A DNA stretch of 64,000 bases from Nocardioides jiangsuensis (GTDB lineage Bacteria > Actinomycetota > Actinomycetes > Propionibacteriales > Nocardioidaceae). The notes under the pieces were generated by a model. It was not told the DNA's origin. It saw only the letters and a program-made list of their open reading frames with translations, and made no database searches. Shown here in pieces: positions 21,504 to 30,234 of this stretch (position 1 is the first letter of the stretch; every line of letters starts with the position of its first letter). The position numbers and the translations under genes were made by a program. Location: positions 682,001 to 746,000 of the forward strand of contig NZ_JAIEZQ010000002.1 of the NCBI RefSeq assembly GCF_019679455.1. The letters are read 5' to 3'.

Positions 21504-21829
21504 GTGGGTCTCTCCCAATCTGTGAAGGTGCGGTGGGGCAGTGCGTGTGCGTCGGCGGTGAACTGGGCCAGCTCGTCGGTCCAGAACCGGTCCATCTCGG
21601 CGCGGAGCCGGGCCATCCCGTCGGGAAGCACCTCGTAGAACCGTTGTCGGCCCTGCTTGCGGTGGGTCACCAGGCCGACCTCGGCGAGCACACCGAGGTG
21701 CTGCGAGATCGCGGAGCGGGTCACCGGGAAGTTCGCGGCGACCTCGGTGACGGTGTGTGGCCCCGAGGCGAGCAGCTGCAGGATTCTGCGGCGGTTCGGC
21801 TCGGCTGCAGCGGACAGGAGGTCGGGCAC
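21500..21829 (-). CDS. ArsR-family winged-helix repressor
   Basis: This 109-aa ArsR/SmtB-type regulator shows PNRRRILQLLASGPHTVTEVAANF followed by the recognition helix VTRSAISQHLGVLAEVGLV (blocks given separately). No Cys metal site is visible, so it is probably not a metal sensor but of the kind paired with SRPBCC proteins. GTG at 21829 is chosen because TAACGT lies seven bases before it and no Shine-Dalgarno exists, fitting a leaderless mRNA. The frame is open to 21997 but would run through the promoter and operator. It is translationally coupled to the SRPBCC-TIGR03086 gene. Confidence 0.88.
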   Translation of the reverse strand: MPDLLSAAAEPNRRRILQLLASGPHTVTEVAANFPVTRSAISQHLGVLAEVGLVTHRKQGRQRFYEVLPDGMARLRAEMDRFWTDELAQFTADAHALPHRTFTDWERPT

Positions 21830-21836
21830 AGGCAAT

Positions 21837-21866
21837 ACGTTAGCCGTGACTAACGCATTCGTACAA
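21837..21866 (-). promoter_or_regulatory. Leaderless promoter with overlapping inverted repeat (ArsR operator)
   Basis: On the minus strand TTGTAC (21866-21861) and TAACGT (21842-21837) are 18 bases apart, and TAACGT lies seven bases before GTG 21829. The perfect repeat CGTTAG-N6-CTAACG at 21838-21855 covers the -10 box, as expected for an autoregulating ArsR repressor. Confidence 0.6.
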
Positions 21867-21981
21867 GCGGACGGGTCTCCGGGTGGTTCTTGTGGGGCGT
21901 GGACAACCGCATGCCCGCGACGCACACTGAAAAACGCCGGCGGTCGGCTGCCGGATCCAGGCCCTCGAGAAAGGCACCGAC

Positions 21982-22326
21982 ATGGCGACACGCACACCGG
22001 AGGAGGTCTTCGCCCACCACGGCCAGGCCCTCGGCAGCGAGGACCTCGAGGGGATCCTCGCCGACTACGCAGACGACGCGATCCTGGTCGTGCAGAAGAA
22101 GGTCTACCGCGGCAGGGACGGCGCGCGGGAGGTGTTCACCCAGCTGCTCGCCGACCTGCCGCAGGCGAAGTGGGAGCTGGAGACCGTGTTCGTCGACGAC
22201 GTGCTCTACCTGGAGTGGAAGGCCACCGGAGGCGGGCGGAAGGTCGAGGACGGCATCGACACGTTCGTCTTCCGGGACGGCATGATCCGCGTGCAGACGG
22301 TCGTCTACACCGTCGGGCCGGCCTGA
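21982..22326 (+). CDS. NTF2-like / SnoaL-like small protein
   Basis: This 114-aa protein has the cone-shaped NTF2-like fold typical of the DUF4440/SnoaL group. An N-terminal helix (EEVFAHHGQALGSEDLEGIL) is followed by DYADDAILVVQKKVYRGRDGAR and the closing strands VEDGIDTFVFRDGMIRVQ. It could be a small enzyme or a ligand-binding protein, and no catalytic site is readable. AGAAAGG lies upstream of the ATG. Its last 22 bases overlap the end of the converging AI-2E transporter gene. Confidence 0.85.
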   Translation: MATRTPEEVFAHHGQALGSEDLEGILADYADDAILVVQKKVYRGRDGAREVFTQLLADLPQAKWELETVFVDDVLYLEWKATGGGRKVEDGIDTFVFRDGMIRVQTVVYTVGPA

Positions 22327-23537
22327 CCCTCCGGGTCACCGGCGCTCTCGACGGGCGGGGCGCCCGGCGTACTGGCCTGGGCGGTGTCGCCCCGGCCGGC
22401 GTCGCTCTGGGCGGCGTCGTTCTGGGCGTCGTCGTCCTGGGCGACGAACTCGTAGCGGTGGCCGTAGGTCTGGGCCAGGGCCTCGATCGCCGCGACGACC
22501 GGCACCGACACCAGCGCGCCCAGCGGCCCGAAGAGCGCGGCGCCGGCGACCACGGCGCCGAAGGCGACGGCGGGATGGATCTCCACCGTCCGCGAGGTGA
22601 TCCGCGGTGCGAAGAAGTAGTTCTCCACCTGCTGGTAGACGACGCCGAAGGCGACCACCCACAGCGCGTCCAGGGGCTGCTGCGCCAACGCGATGAGCGC
22701 CGGCACCGCGATCGCCAGGTACGTGCCCACCGTCGGGATGAACTGCGAGACGAGCCCGGTCCAGATCGCCAGCGGCAGCCAGTAGGGGACACCGAGGAAC
22801 CAGAGGAAGGCCCCGGTCAGGAGGCTGCTCAGCAGCGCCAGCAGCAGCCGTGACACCACGTAGCCGCCAGTCTTCACGACGGCGATCTCCCACACGGTCG
22901 AGATGACCAGCTGCTGTCGCGGCGGGAACCACCGCGACACGGTCTCGCGCAGCTGGGGGCCCTGAGCGGTCATGTAGAAGGCGAACAGGATCAGGGTGAG
23001 CGCCTGGAAGAGCAGCCCGACCAGCGACGACAGGATGCCGACCACGCCCGGCGTCAGCTCCTGGGCGAGCTGCTGGATCCGCTCGGGGGTCAGCTGGAGC
23101 GAGTCGTTGATGTCCTGGGGCTGGAAGGTCGTGCCCAGGGTGCGGTTCATCCAGTCCACGACGTCGCCCACCACGCCGGGGAGGGCGGTCACGAGCTCGG
23201 AGAGCTGGTCCACGAGCAGCGCACCGAACACGACCAAGAAGGCCACGGAGCCGGCGGCGAGGCCGAACATGACGATGGCGGTCGCGAGGCCGCGACGCAT
23301 GCCCCGCCGGACGCCGACGTCGACGAGCGGCTCCACGGTGATGCTGAACAGCCAGGCCAGGAACAGCAGCCCGAGGAAGCTGCGCAGGTTGTAGAACAGC
23401 CACTCCGCGACCTGCAGCGCTGCGACGGCGAGCAGGATGAAGATGACACCCCGCCGGAACCAGGGGGGTACCCGCGGCGACCGCCCGCGCCGTCCGGCGG
23501 CTGCGTCGTCCTCGCTCGAGGTGAGCGCTCCGGCCAC
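22305..23537 (-). CDS. AI-2E family transporter (PerM/YdiK-like)
   Basis: This 410-aa polytopic membrane protein has about eight hydrophobic segments, the first at VIFILLAVAALQVAEWLF. The conserved core PAVAFGAVVAGAALFGPLGALVSVP identifies the AI-2E/UPF0118 family (PF01594). Family members move small molecules or ions, and the AI-2 link is proven for few of them. The C-terminus is an acidic, repetitive tail (AQDDDAQNDAAQSD) ending in GPTV. GTG at 23537 is the start given by the frame. The 3' end overlaps the converging NTF2-like gene. Confidence 0.9.
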   Translation of the reverse strand: MAGALTSSEDDAAAGRRGRSPRVPPWFRRGVIFILLAVAALQVAEWLFYNLRSFLGLLFLAWLFSITVEPLVDVGVRRGMRRGLATAIVMFGLAAGSVAFLVVFGALLVDQLSELVTALPGVVGDVVDWMNRTLGTTFQPQDINDSLQLTPERIQQLAQELTPGVVGILSSLVGLLFQALTLILFAFYMTAQGPQLRETVSRWFPPRQQLVISTVWEIAVVKTGGYVVSRLLLALLSSLLTGAFLWFLGVPYWLPLAIWTGLVSQFIPTVGTYLAIAVPALIALAQQPLDALWVVAFGVVYQQVENYFFAPRITSRTVEIHPAVAFGAVVAGAALFGPLGALVSVPVVAAIEALAQTYGHRYEFVAQDDDAQNDAAQSDAGRGDTAQASTPGAPPVESAGDPEGQAGPTV

Positions 23538-23753
23538 GTGTCACCCGCCTCGTCGACCGTCCTGGTACGTCGCCACGCCCGCGCGGGCGCGACGTCGGGC
23601 GGCGACACCGCCGCCGCCTCCATCATGGTCGTCGCCTGCCGCTCGCGCGCGGCGAACGCCGATCTTCCCACGTGCGCCGGGAGCTCCCCGCCGGGCGGTG
23701 AACCGGACCACGGGCATCCACTGCCTGATCCGCACGTCCAACTTCGGCAGAGT

Positions 23754-23783
23754 CCCGGCGCCGGCCGGACACCGGGCGCCGGG
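23754..23783 (-). terminator. Hairpin after the ROK regulator gene
   Basis: On the plus strand CCCGGCGCC (23754-23762) pairs with GGCGCCGGG (23775-23783). It starts six bases after the minus-strand stop at 23790. The remaining 216 bases up to 23537 hold no supportable gene. Confidence 0.5.
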
Positions 23784-23789
23784 CACACG

Positions 23790-24947
23790 TCAGACGTTCA
23801 GGGTCTCCATCAGGTGGAGCTTCGCCGACTGAGCGGCGAGCTGAATCGCGCCGACCAGGCTGGCCCGCTCTCCCAGGCCGGACCTGACCACTGACGGGGG
23901 GAAGAGGGTCATCGTCTGCGCCAGCTCTCCGGCGCGCGCGATGAGCAGGTCGTTCGCCCCGACACCACCGGTGAGGATGACCGTCTCGGGGTCGATGACC
24001 GCGCAGAGGGAGGCGATGACCGAGGCGACCCGGGTGCACTCCTCCTCCACCAGGGATGCCGCCGGCTCCTCGCCTTCGGCCGCCCGGACGAAGAGCTCCT
24101 CCACCGTGACGGGCGGAGGAGCGGTCCACCCGGACCGCGTTCGTGCGGCCGCGAGGAGACTCAGGCCTCCGGCCTCGTCGTGCGCGGCCGCGTCGACCTT
24201 GCGCCGGCTACCGAACGGCGGCAGGAACGCGACCTCCCCGGCAGCTCCGTGCGCGCCCCGGAGCAGGACTCCCTCGTGGACGATCCCGGCGCCGATCCCG
24301 GCTCCGACCGCGACCACGGCGAAGGTCTCCAGACCTCGGGCGACCCCGCGCCATCGCTCTCCCAACGCCGCCAGGTTGACGTTGTTGTCGAGTACCACCG
24401 GGGCGCTCAGGGCGTCGCTCAGTGGAGTCCGGAAGTCGAAGGCCGTGAACTGGTCGATGTTGGAGGCGTAGTGCACGGTGCTGCCGTCGGCTCCGACGAC
24501 GCCGGGGACGGAGACCGCGACCCGGGTGGGCGTGGCTCCAGCCGCCTCCGACGACTTGAGCACGGAGTGCACGAGGTCGATCGCCTGCTTGGTGATGGCC
24601 GGGCCTCCGGCCTCCGCGGTGGGCTCGTTGCCCTCCGCGAGCAGCTTTCCGCGGAGGTCGGTGATCGCGACTCGCAGGTTGCTGCCGCCGATGTCCACAG
24701 CGGCCAGGATTCCGGCCCCGGGGGCCACCTCGTAGAGCGTGGCGGATCGGCCGGGCGACCCGCTCTGCTGGCCGGTGACCGCCACGAGCCCCAGGCTCTC
24801 CAGCTGCTGCACTGCCGCGAAGACGGTCGGGCGCGAGAGGGCGCAGGCCGACGCGACGAGTGGCCGCGTTACCGGATCCTGCTCCTCGAGGAGGAACGCC
24901 AGCACACGTTGGACGCCGGACTGCTGAGCGGCGACCTGCACCTGCAT
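23790..24947 (-). CDS. ROK-family transcriptional regulator
   Basis: This 385-aa regulator has an N-terminal winged helix (about 8-70; LSRPTVFAAVQQLESLGLV) and a C-terminal sugar-kinase-like ROK domain with DIGGSNLRVAI and GAGIGAGIVHEGVLLRGAHG. The Cys-rich zinc motif normal in ROK proteins (CxCGxxGC) is absent, because the stretch after GAAGEVAF has no cysteines. ATG 24947 with AGGAGG just upstream is the start, and the frame extends to 25010 without support. It is divergent from the sugar ABC operon at 25034, so it probably controls that operon in response to its sugar or sugar phosphate (inference). Confidence 0.93.
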   Translation of the reverse strand: MQVQVAAQQSGVQRVLAFLLEEQDPVTRPLVASACALSRPTVFAAVQQLESLGLVAVTGQQSGSPGRSATLYEVAPGAGILAAVDIGGSNLRVAITDLRGKLLAEGNEPTAEAGGPAITKQAIDLVHSVLKSSEAAGATPTRVAVSVPGVVGADGSTVHYASNIDQFTAFDFRTPLSDALSAPVVLDNNVNLAALGERWRGVARGLETFAVVAVGAGIGAGIVHEGVLLRGAHGAAGEVAFLPPFGSRRKVDAAAHDEAGGLSLLAAARTRSGWTAPPPVTVEELFVRAAEGEEPAASLVEEECTRVASVIASLCAVIDPETVILTGGVGANDLLIARAGELAQTMTLFPPSVVRSGLGERASLVGAIQLAAQSAKLHLMETLNV

Positions 24948-24964
24948 GTGCCCTCCTGAATCCC

Positions 24965-25015
24965 TTGACGGCCTTCTCGGCTGCTGACTATATTGCCAAT
25001 CAATAAGCAAGTTGC
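24965..25015 (+). promoter_or_regulatory. Promoter and likely ROK operator of the sugar operon
   Basis: TTGACG (24965-24970) and TATATT (24989-24994) are spaced by 18 bases, a good sigma-70 promoter. Just downstream an AT-rich stretch holds TTGC-N10-GCAA and the near-repeat ATTGCCAAT / GTTGCCTAAT, a likely operator. The promoter lies 40 bases before the SBP start codon. Confidence 0.6.
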
Positions 25016-25033
25016 CTAATAAATGGAGCTCTC

Positions 25034-26359
25034 ATGGTGAGGAACTCTTCGACGGCCTCGGAGATCTTGGCGGTCAGGCCATCCCGGCGAGGTTTTCTCA
25101 TCGGCGGCGGTGCCGTGGGGCTCGCGGGTCTCCTCGCGGCGTGCGGGCTCGGCGGTGGGGGCGAGCAGGGCGCGGCCGGCAGCGGGAAGGGCGACATCCG
25201 AGCCCTGTTCATGAAGCAGGCCGGCTACTCGGAGGAGAACATCAACGAGATGGTCTCCGCCTTCCAGAAGGCGACCCCTGAAATCAAGGTGAGTGCCGAC
25301 TTCGTCTCCTACGAGGCGTTGCACGACAAGATCGTCGCCGCGGCACCGGCCGGCACGTACGACGTCGTGCTCATCGACGTCATCTGGCCGGCCGAGTTCG
25401 GCAGCAAGAACGTCGTCGCTGACGTGACCAACCGGTGGCCGGCGTCGTGGGAGCAGCAGATGCTCGGCGGCGCGGTGGCGACCCCGCAGTACGACGGGAA
25501 GTTCTACGGGGTGCCGTGGATCCTCGACACCAAGTACCTCTTCTACAACTCCGCGCACCTGCAGAAGGCCGGCGTGGACGCGGCCCAGCTCGATACGTGG
25601 GACGGGGTGCTGGACGCGGCGCGTGCGCTGAAGTCGGGTGGTGTCGTCGAGTACCCGCTGATCTGGTCCTGGCAGCAGGCAGAGGCGTTGATCTGCGACT
25701 ACGCCCAGCTGCTCGGCGCGTTCGGGGGCAGCTTCCTCGATGACAGCGGCCAGCCCGCGTTCCAGCAGGAGGGCGGTGTGCAGGCGCTCGAGTTCATGCG
25801 GCAGACGATCGTCGACGGGCTCAGCAACCCCACCTCGACCCAGTCGCTCGAGGAGGACGTCCGCAGGGTCTTCTCGTCGGGCCAGGCGAGTCTCGCCCTG
25901 AACTGGACATACATGTACGGCCTGGCCAACGACCCGGCCGAGAGCCAGGTGCCGGGCGACGTGCAGGTTCTCCAGACCCCGAGCGGACCGTCCGGCCGTC
26001 CGGGTGTGAACGGCAGCATGGCGCTCGCGGTCGCGGCGGGCAGCCAGAACCAGGACGCCGCCTGGAAGTTCGTCGAGTACGTCACCAGCCAGCAGGTCCA
26101 GGAGAAGTACGCCCTCAGCTCCCTGCCGGTGTGGGAGAGCTCCTACGACGACCCCGCCGTCGTGAAGACCAACCCCGCGGTCGTCCCGCAGGCGAAGAAG
26201 CAGCTGGGCGACCTGATCCTCCGCCCCCAGGTGGAGAGCTACAACGCCATGTCGCAAGCCCTGCAGGCAGAGATCCAGCTGGCCCTGCTCGGTGACAAGA
26301 CGCCGCAGCAAGCCCTGGACGACGCAGCCTCCAAGGCTTCGTCGCTGCTGGAGTCTTGA
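25034..26359 (+). CDS. Sugar ABC transporter solute-binding lipoprotein
   Basis: This 441-aa extracellular solute-binding protein (family 1, MalE-like) captures a sugar or modified sugar. The signal carries both a twin-arginine motif (SRRGFLIGG) and a lipobox (LAGLLAAC), so Tat export and lipid anchoring are likely. Mature features include TYDVVLIDVIWPAEF, YGVPWILDTKYLFYN and VNGSMALAVAAGSQNQDAAWKF. ATG 25034 has GGAG five bases upstream. It is the first gene of a tight five-gene operon. The ligand is not identified, but the SIS and PfkB genes behind it suggest an aminated sugar. Confidence 0.93.
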   Translation: MVRNSSTASEILAVRPSRRGFLIGGGAVGLAGLLAACGLGGGGEQGAAGSGKGDIRALFMKQAGYSEENINEMVSAFQKATPEIKVSADFVSYEALHDKIVAAAPAGTYDVVLIDVIWPAEFGSKNVVADVTNRWPASWEQQMLGGAVATPQYDGKFYGVPWILDTKYLFYNSAHLQKAGVDAAQLDTWDGVLDAARALKSGGVVEYPLIWSWQQAEALICDYAQLLGAFGGSFLDDSGQPAFQQEGGVQALEFMRQTIVDGLSNPTSTQSLEEDVRRVFSSGQASLALNWTYMYGLANDPAESQVPGDVQVLQTPSGPSGRPGVNGSMALAVAAGSQNQDAAWKFVEYVTSQQVQEKYALSSLPVWESSYDDPAVVKTNPAVVPQAKKQLGDLILRPQVESYNAMSQALQAEIQLALLGDKTPQQALDDAASKASSLLES

Positions 26360-27297
26360 GCGCCGCGTCGACCCCTCGCCGTCTCCGGCGTCGGGTGGCT
26401 GGCTCGGGTGGCGGCAAGGGTGAGGGACGTTTCGCCCTGCTCCTGCTCCTGCCGGCCGCCGTAGTCGTCTTCGGTGTGGTGCTGTACCCGGTCGTGCGGA
26501 CCTTCGTGGTCTCGCTCTACGACATCACCAGCCCGATGCCGGGCTCCTACCCGTTCGTCGGGTTGGACAACTATGTGAAGGTCTTCCAAGACAGCGCCTT
26601 CTACACCGTGCTCGGGCACACCATGTACTTCACGCTGGTGTCGACGTTCCTGGAGCTGACGCTGGGGATCGCCGTCGCGTTGCTGCTCAACGCTCCGCTG
26701 AAAGCGCGGTGGCTGTGGCGTAGCATCGTCGTCCTGCCGTGGGCCCTGCCGACCATCGTCAACGGTGCGCTGTGGCGCTGGATCTACAACGGCCAGTACG
26801 GCGCACTGAACGGACTGCTCGACACCGTGGGCATCTCCGACACCCCGGTCCAGTGGCTCGGGACGCCGTTCCTGGCGCTGAACATGGTCATCGTCGCCGA
26901 CGTCTGGAAGAACACCTCCATCGTGGTCTTCTTCATCCTCGCCGGACTGCAGACCATTCCAGACGACCTGTACGAGGCTGCGCGCATCGACGGGGCCAGC
27001 GCGTGGCGCGGCTTCTGGCGTATCACGATGCCCCTGCTCGCCCCGGCCATCGCCGTGGTCCTGATCCTGCGCACGATCGAGGCGTTCAAGGTCTTCGACA
27101 TCATCTACGTGATGACAGGCGGTGGACCGGCGAGCGGCACGCAGACGGTCGCCTTCTACACCTATCTCCAGGCCTTCTCCAATCAGCTCTTCGGCTATGG
27201 GGCCGCGCTGGCGTACCTCATCGTCCTGGCGGTCTTCGCACTCGCCATGGCCTACCTCCGGCTCCTGCGGCAGGGGCAGATGGCAGGTGTCGAGTGA
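26356..27297 (+). CDS. Sugar ABC transporter permease (MalF-like)
   Basis: This 313-aa inner-membrane permease has six predicted helices. The EAA loop reads YEAARIDGASAWRGFWRITMP, which would contact the ATPase. The TTG at 26356 overlaps the stop of the binding-protein gene (TTGA). An in-frame GTG some 13 codons on is a weaker alternative. It pairs with the next permease. No ATP-binding subunit is encoded in the operon, so a shared MsiK/MsmX-type ATPase from elsewhere is expected. Confidence 0.93.
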   Translation: MSAASTPRRLRRRVAGSGGGKGEGRFALLLLLPAAVVVFGVVLYPVVRTFVVSLYDITSPMPGSYPFVGLDNYVKVFQDSAFYTVLGHTMYFTLVSTFLELTLGIAVALLLNAPLKARWLWRSIVVLPWALPTIVNGALWRWIYNGQYGALNGLLDTVGISDTPVQWLGTPFLALNMVIVADVWKNTSIVVFFILAGLQTIPDDLYEAARIDGASAWRGFWRITMPLLAPAIAVVLILRTIEAFKVFDIIYVMTGGGPASGTQTVAFYTYLQAFSNQLFGYGAALAYLIVLAVFALAMAYLRLLRQGQMAGVE

Positions 27298-28148
27298 GGC
27301 CCGGCAGGCGCTACATGATCGGCATCCACGTCGCCGCGGTGGTGATGGCGCTGGTGGTCCTCGCGCCGTTCGCGTGGTTGCTGATCTCCAGCGTCTCGCC
27401 CTCCGCGGAACTGCTCTCGCCGCATCCTCACTGGTGGCCCGAGAACCCCACGCTCGAGCGGTACAAGGCGATCTTCAGATCGGCGCCCGGTGAGGCCGAC
27501 GTGGCCGCCAACTTCCGGCAGGCCATGGTCAACAGCTTCATCGTCGCCACGCTCACGACCCTGGTGTCGCTGGTGGTCGGCGCGCTCGGCGGCTACGCCT
27601 TCGCGCGGTTGAAGTTCCGGTTCCGGCGTACCTCGCTGTTCACCTTCCTCGCGATCTACATGCTCCCGCCGATCGCCCTGGTGATCCCGCTCTACCTTGC
27701 CCTGGCCAACCTCGACCTGCTCGACACGAAGACCGGCCTGGTGATCACCTACTGCTCGATCGTCACGCCGTTCTGCCTGTGGACGATGAGCAACTACTAC
27801 CTCAGCCTGCCGGCGGACCTGGAGGAGGCGGCTCGGGTCGACGGGTGCACACGACTCGGCGCGCTGGTCCGGGTGATCCTGCCGCTCGCGCGGCCAGGAC
27901 TTCTCACCACCGGCATGTTCGGGTTTCTCCTTGCCTGGGACGAGTTCCTCTACTCGCTGATCTTCACCTCGACCACCCAGTCCAAGACGATCCCCGTGGC
28001 CATCGCGGAGTTCACCGGGAAGTACTCCTCCGACTTCGGCCTGATCGCCGCCGGTGGCGTCCTGGCCACCGTTCCGCCACTCGTCCTCGCGCTGCTGTTC
28101 CAGCGCTACATCGTCGGAGGCCTGACCTCCGGAGCAGTGAAAGGCTGA
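27294..28148 (+). CDS. Sugar ABC transporter permease (MalG-like)
   Basis: This 284-aa second permease has the EAA loop LEEAARVDGCTRLGALVRVILP and the MalG-type C-terminus YIVGGLTSGAVKG. GTG at 27294 overlaps the previous stop (GTGA). ATG at 27315 with GGCAGG upstream is a possible alternative giving seven fewer residues. The longer frame back to 26739 is a shadow of the first permease. It forms the transmembrane channel with the preceding gene product. Confidence 0.93.
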   Translation: MRPGRRYMIGIHVAAVVMALVVLAPFAWLLISSVSPSAELLSPHPHWWPENPTLERYKAIFRSAPGEADVAANFRQAMVNSFIVATLTTLVSLVVGALGGYAFARLKFRFRRTSLFTFLAIYMLPPIALVIPLYLALANLDLLDTKTGLVITYCSIVTPFCLWTMSNYYLSLPADLEEAARVDGCTRLGALVRVILPLARPGLLTTGMFGFLLAWDEFLYSLIFTSTTQSKTIPVAIAEFTGKYSSDFGLIAAGGVLATVPPLVLALLFQRYIVGGLTSGAVKG

Positions 28149-28153
28149 CCCTG

Positions 28154-29140
28154 TTGCGATTCCAAGAAGGCATCGACGCCCAGCCGGCGGTGCTGGCAGC
28201 CAGCGCCAAGGCAGTGCAGGACGCCCTGCCGCGGTTGGCTCCGCCCGACCCGGGGTCGGTGGTTGCCCTGGTCGGCATCGGTGCGAGCGAGCACGTGGCC
28301 AGGAGTGTCGCGCCGGTCTGGCGCGACCTCGGTCTACGAGCGTTCGCCGTGCCGGCGTCGGAACTGCTGGAGGCCGGACCGGTGGCGGACGTGTACGTGG
28401 GGATCAGTGAGTCCGGGCGGAGCGCCGAGACCGTGGCCGCTCTGCGGCAGGTCACCGTGCGACGCGTCGGGGTCACGAACTTCGTCGACTCCGTGCTCGC
28501 GGAGGTCGTCGACGAGCTGCTGCCCATGGAGAGTGGGCCGGACAGTCCCGTCTACACGACGGGGTACTCGGCAACGCTCCAGACCATGGGGCTTCTCGGC
28601 GAGCACTGGAGCGGCACGACCAGTGACTGGTCCGCCTTGCCCGGGTTGGCCGAACGGGTGATCGCGGAGGCCAAGCCGGTCGTCGAGTCCGTGGCCGAGC
28701 GGTTCGACCGTGCGCGCATCATCGACGTAGTCGGCTCGGGGGCGTCCAACGCCACCGCCGGCGAAGGGGCACTTCTCCTGCGGGAGGCGGCCAGGGCTCA
28801 CACCGCGGCGCACGAGACGTACAACTACCTGCACGGCCCGATGGAGCCGGTCGACGACAGCTGCGCCTGCATCGTCGTAGGTGACGACCGGGAGGTACGA
28901 CTGGCTCGCGAGCTGAGCGGCCTCGGCTGCCAGACGCTGCTCGTCACGCGACGGTCGGACGTGGAGCCCGACGAGGCACTCACCGTCCTCACGCTGCCGG
29001 AGCCCCCGTCCGCACTCGCCGGGACGGTGCTGGAGATCCTGCCGCTGCAGCTGCTCGGGTGGAGCCTCGCCGCCCGACGCGGCCTGCGAGCCGACGGCTT
29101 CCGTTACGAGCAGGACGACATCAAGCTGGACGGCCGATGA
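28154..29140 (+). CDS. Double SIS-domain sugar isomerase/deglycase
   Basis: This 328-aa cytoplasmic protein has two phosphosugar-binding SIS domains, about 30-150 and 190-320. Sugar-phosphate loops appear as ISESGRSAETVAAL and VVGSGASNATAGEGALLLRE. It resembles the isomerase half of GlmS, AgaS and FrlB. With a PfkB kinase and an ATPase-less ABC importer next to it, a FrlB-like fructosamine-6-phosphate deglycase is my leading inference, and an amino-sugar isomerase is the alternative. TTG at 28154 is the first usable start after the permease stop, with AAAGG nine bases upstream. Confidence 0.85.
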   Translation: MRFQEGIDAQPAVLAASAKAVQDALPRLAPPDPGSVVALVGIGASEHVARSVAPVWRDLGLRAFAVPASELLEAGPVADVYVGISESGRSAETVAALRQVTVRRVGVTNFVDSVLAEVVDELLPMESGPDSPVYTTGYSATLQTMGLLGEHWSGTTSDWSALPGLAERVIAEAKPVVESVAERFDRARIIDVVGSGASNATAGEGALLLREAARAHTAAHETYNYLHGPMEPVDDSCACIVVGDDREVRLARELSGLGCQTLLVTRRSDVEPDEALTVLTLPEPPSALAGTVLEILPLQLLGWSLAARRGLRADGFRYEQDDIKLDGR

Positions 29141-30105
29141 GCCGGTCGCTGCACGTCATCGGGAACGTCCAGCTCGACGTGCTGGCGAGCTCGGTCACCC
29201 GCCTTCCCCAGCCAGGAGGGGACGACGTGATCGAGCGCATCGCGGTACGGCCCGCGGGCGCTGCAGGCAACGTGTCGCTCGCGCTCGCCGCCCTAGGGGT
29301 CCAGCATCGCCTCTTCGGCGCCGTCGGCGACGACCAGGCCGGACGGTGGGTGGCAGATGAGCTGCGAAACGCAGGCGTGGCCGCGGACCTTCAGGTGTAC
29401 GCGGGGCGGGAGACCGGTATCTCGATCGCCCTCGAGGCACCGGGCCGGGAGCGCGCCTTCCTCACGGCGCACGGTGTTCTCGCGGACTATGACGAGTCCG
29501 ACCTCCCGGGTGAGGCGTCACAGGCAGGCCTGGTCCTGGTCACCGGGTACTTCTCCCTGCCGGGCCTTCGCGGTGATGCGACACGGGACCTTCTCCGGAG
29601 GGCTCGAGAGCAAGGCGCGGTCACGATCTTCGACACGGGATGGGACCCGGATGACTGGACGGGAGACGCGGTGCAGGAGGTGCTGCGGATGCTCCCGTAC
29701 GTCGATGTCTTCCTTCCCAACGAGTCCGAGGCTGTCGCGCTGACCGGGCAGACGGACCCCAGGAGGGCAGCGGAGCAGCTGGGGGAACACTGTGCCGGAT
29801 GGGTGGTCGTGAAGCTCGGGGAGCGAGGTGTGGTCGCGCGGAGCCCCGAGGGGGAGCTCGTCGCGGTCTCGGCGCCGCCCGTCACCGCGATCGACACCAC
29901 GGGGGCCGGTGACAGCCTGGCCGCGGGAATGCTCTCCGAGCTCGTCGATGGCGCCGACATGACGACCGCGCTGGCGACGGGGGTACGCGTCGCCTCGACG
30001 GTGGTGGGGCGTGAGTCGGTGTCGCGGTATCCCGCACGAGACGAGCTCATCCCACTGCTCCCGCACGACCTCTGGCAGAGCGGGGAGTCCGCGCAGATCG
30101 GTTGA
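29137..30105 (+). CDS. PfkB-family carbohydrate kinase
   Basis: This 322-aa ribokinase-type kinase would phosphorylate the imported sugar. The N-terminal signature is GAAGNVSLALAALG, and the C-terminal signature DTTGAGDSLAAGML contains the catalytic Asp. The ATG overlaps the SIS stop (ATGA). In the Bacillus frl operon FrlD, a PfkB kinase, phosphorylates fructoselysine before FrlB cleaves it, and the same pairing occurs here. The exact substrate is unproven. A strong bidirectional hairpin follows. Confidence 0.9.
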   Translation: MSRSLHVIGNVQLDVLASSVTRLPQPGGDDVIERIAVRPAGAAGNVSLALAALGVQHRLFGAVGDDQAGRWVADELRNAGVAADLQVYAGRETGISIALEAPGRERAFLTAHGVLADYDESDLPGEASQAGLVLVTGYFSLPGLRGDATRDLLRRAREQGAVTIFDTGWDPDDWTGDAVQEVLRMLPYVDVFLPNESEAVALTGQTDPRRAAEQLGEHCAGWVVVKLGERGVVARSPEGELVAVSAPPVTAIDTTGAGDSLAAGMLSELVDGADMTTALATGVRVASTVVGRESVSRYPARDELIPLLPHDLWQSGESAQIG

Positions 30106-30149
30106 GCCCAGGCGCGACGGCGCGCCGGTGTTCCCGCCGACGACAGAGA

Positions 30150-30186
30150 CCAGGGGCCCTCCTCCGTGACGGAAGAGGGCCCCTGG
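30150..30186. terminator. Bidirectional hairpin between pfkB and hup
   Basis: CCAGGGGCCCTC (30150-30161) pairs with GAGGGCCCCTGG (30175-30186), and TCCG/CGGA continue the stem inside. It separates two converging transcription units. Confidence 0.85.
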
Positions 30187-30234
30187 CCTCGAGTCTGTGC
30201 TCCCGGCCGGCGGTGCGCCGTGCCGGGGGAGTGG

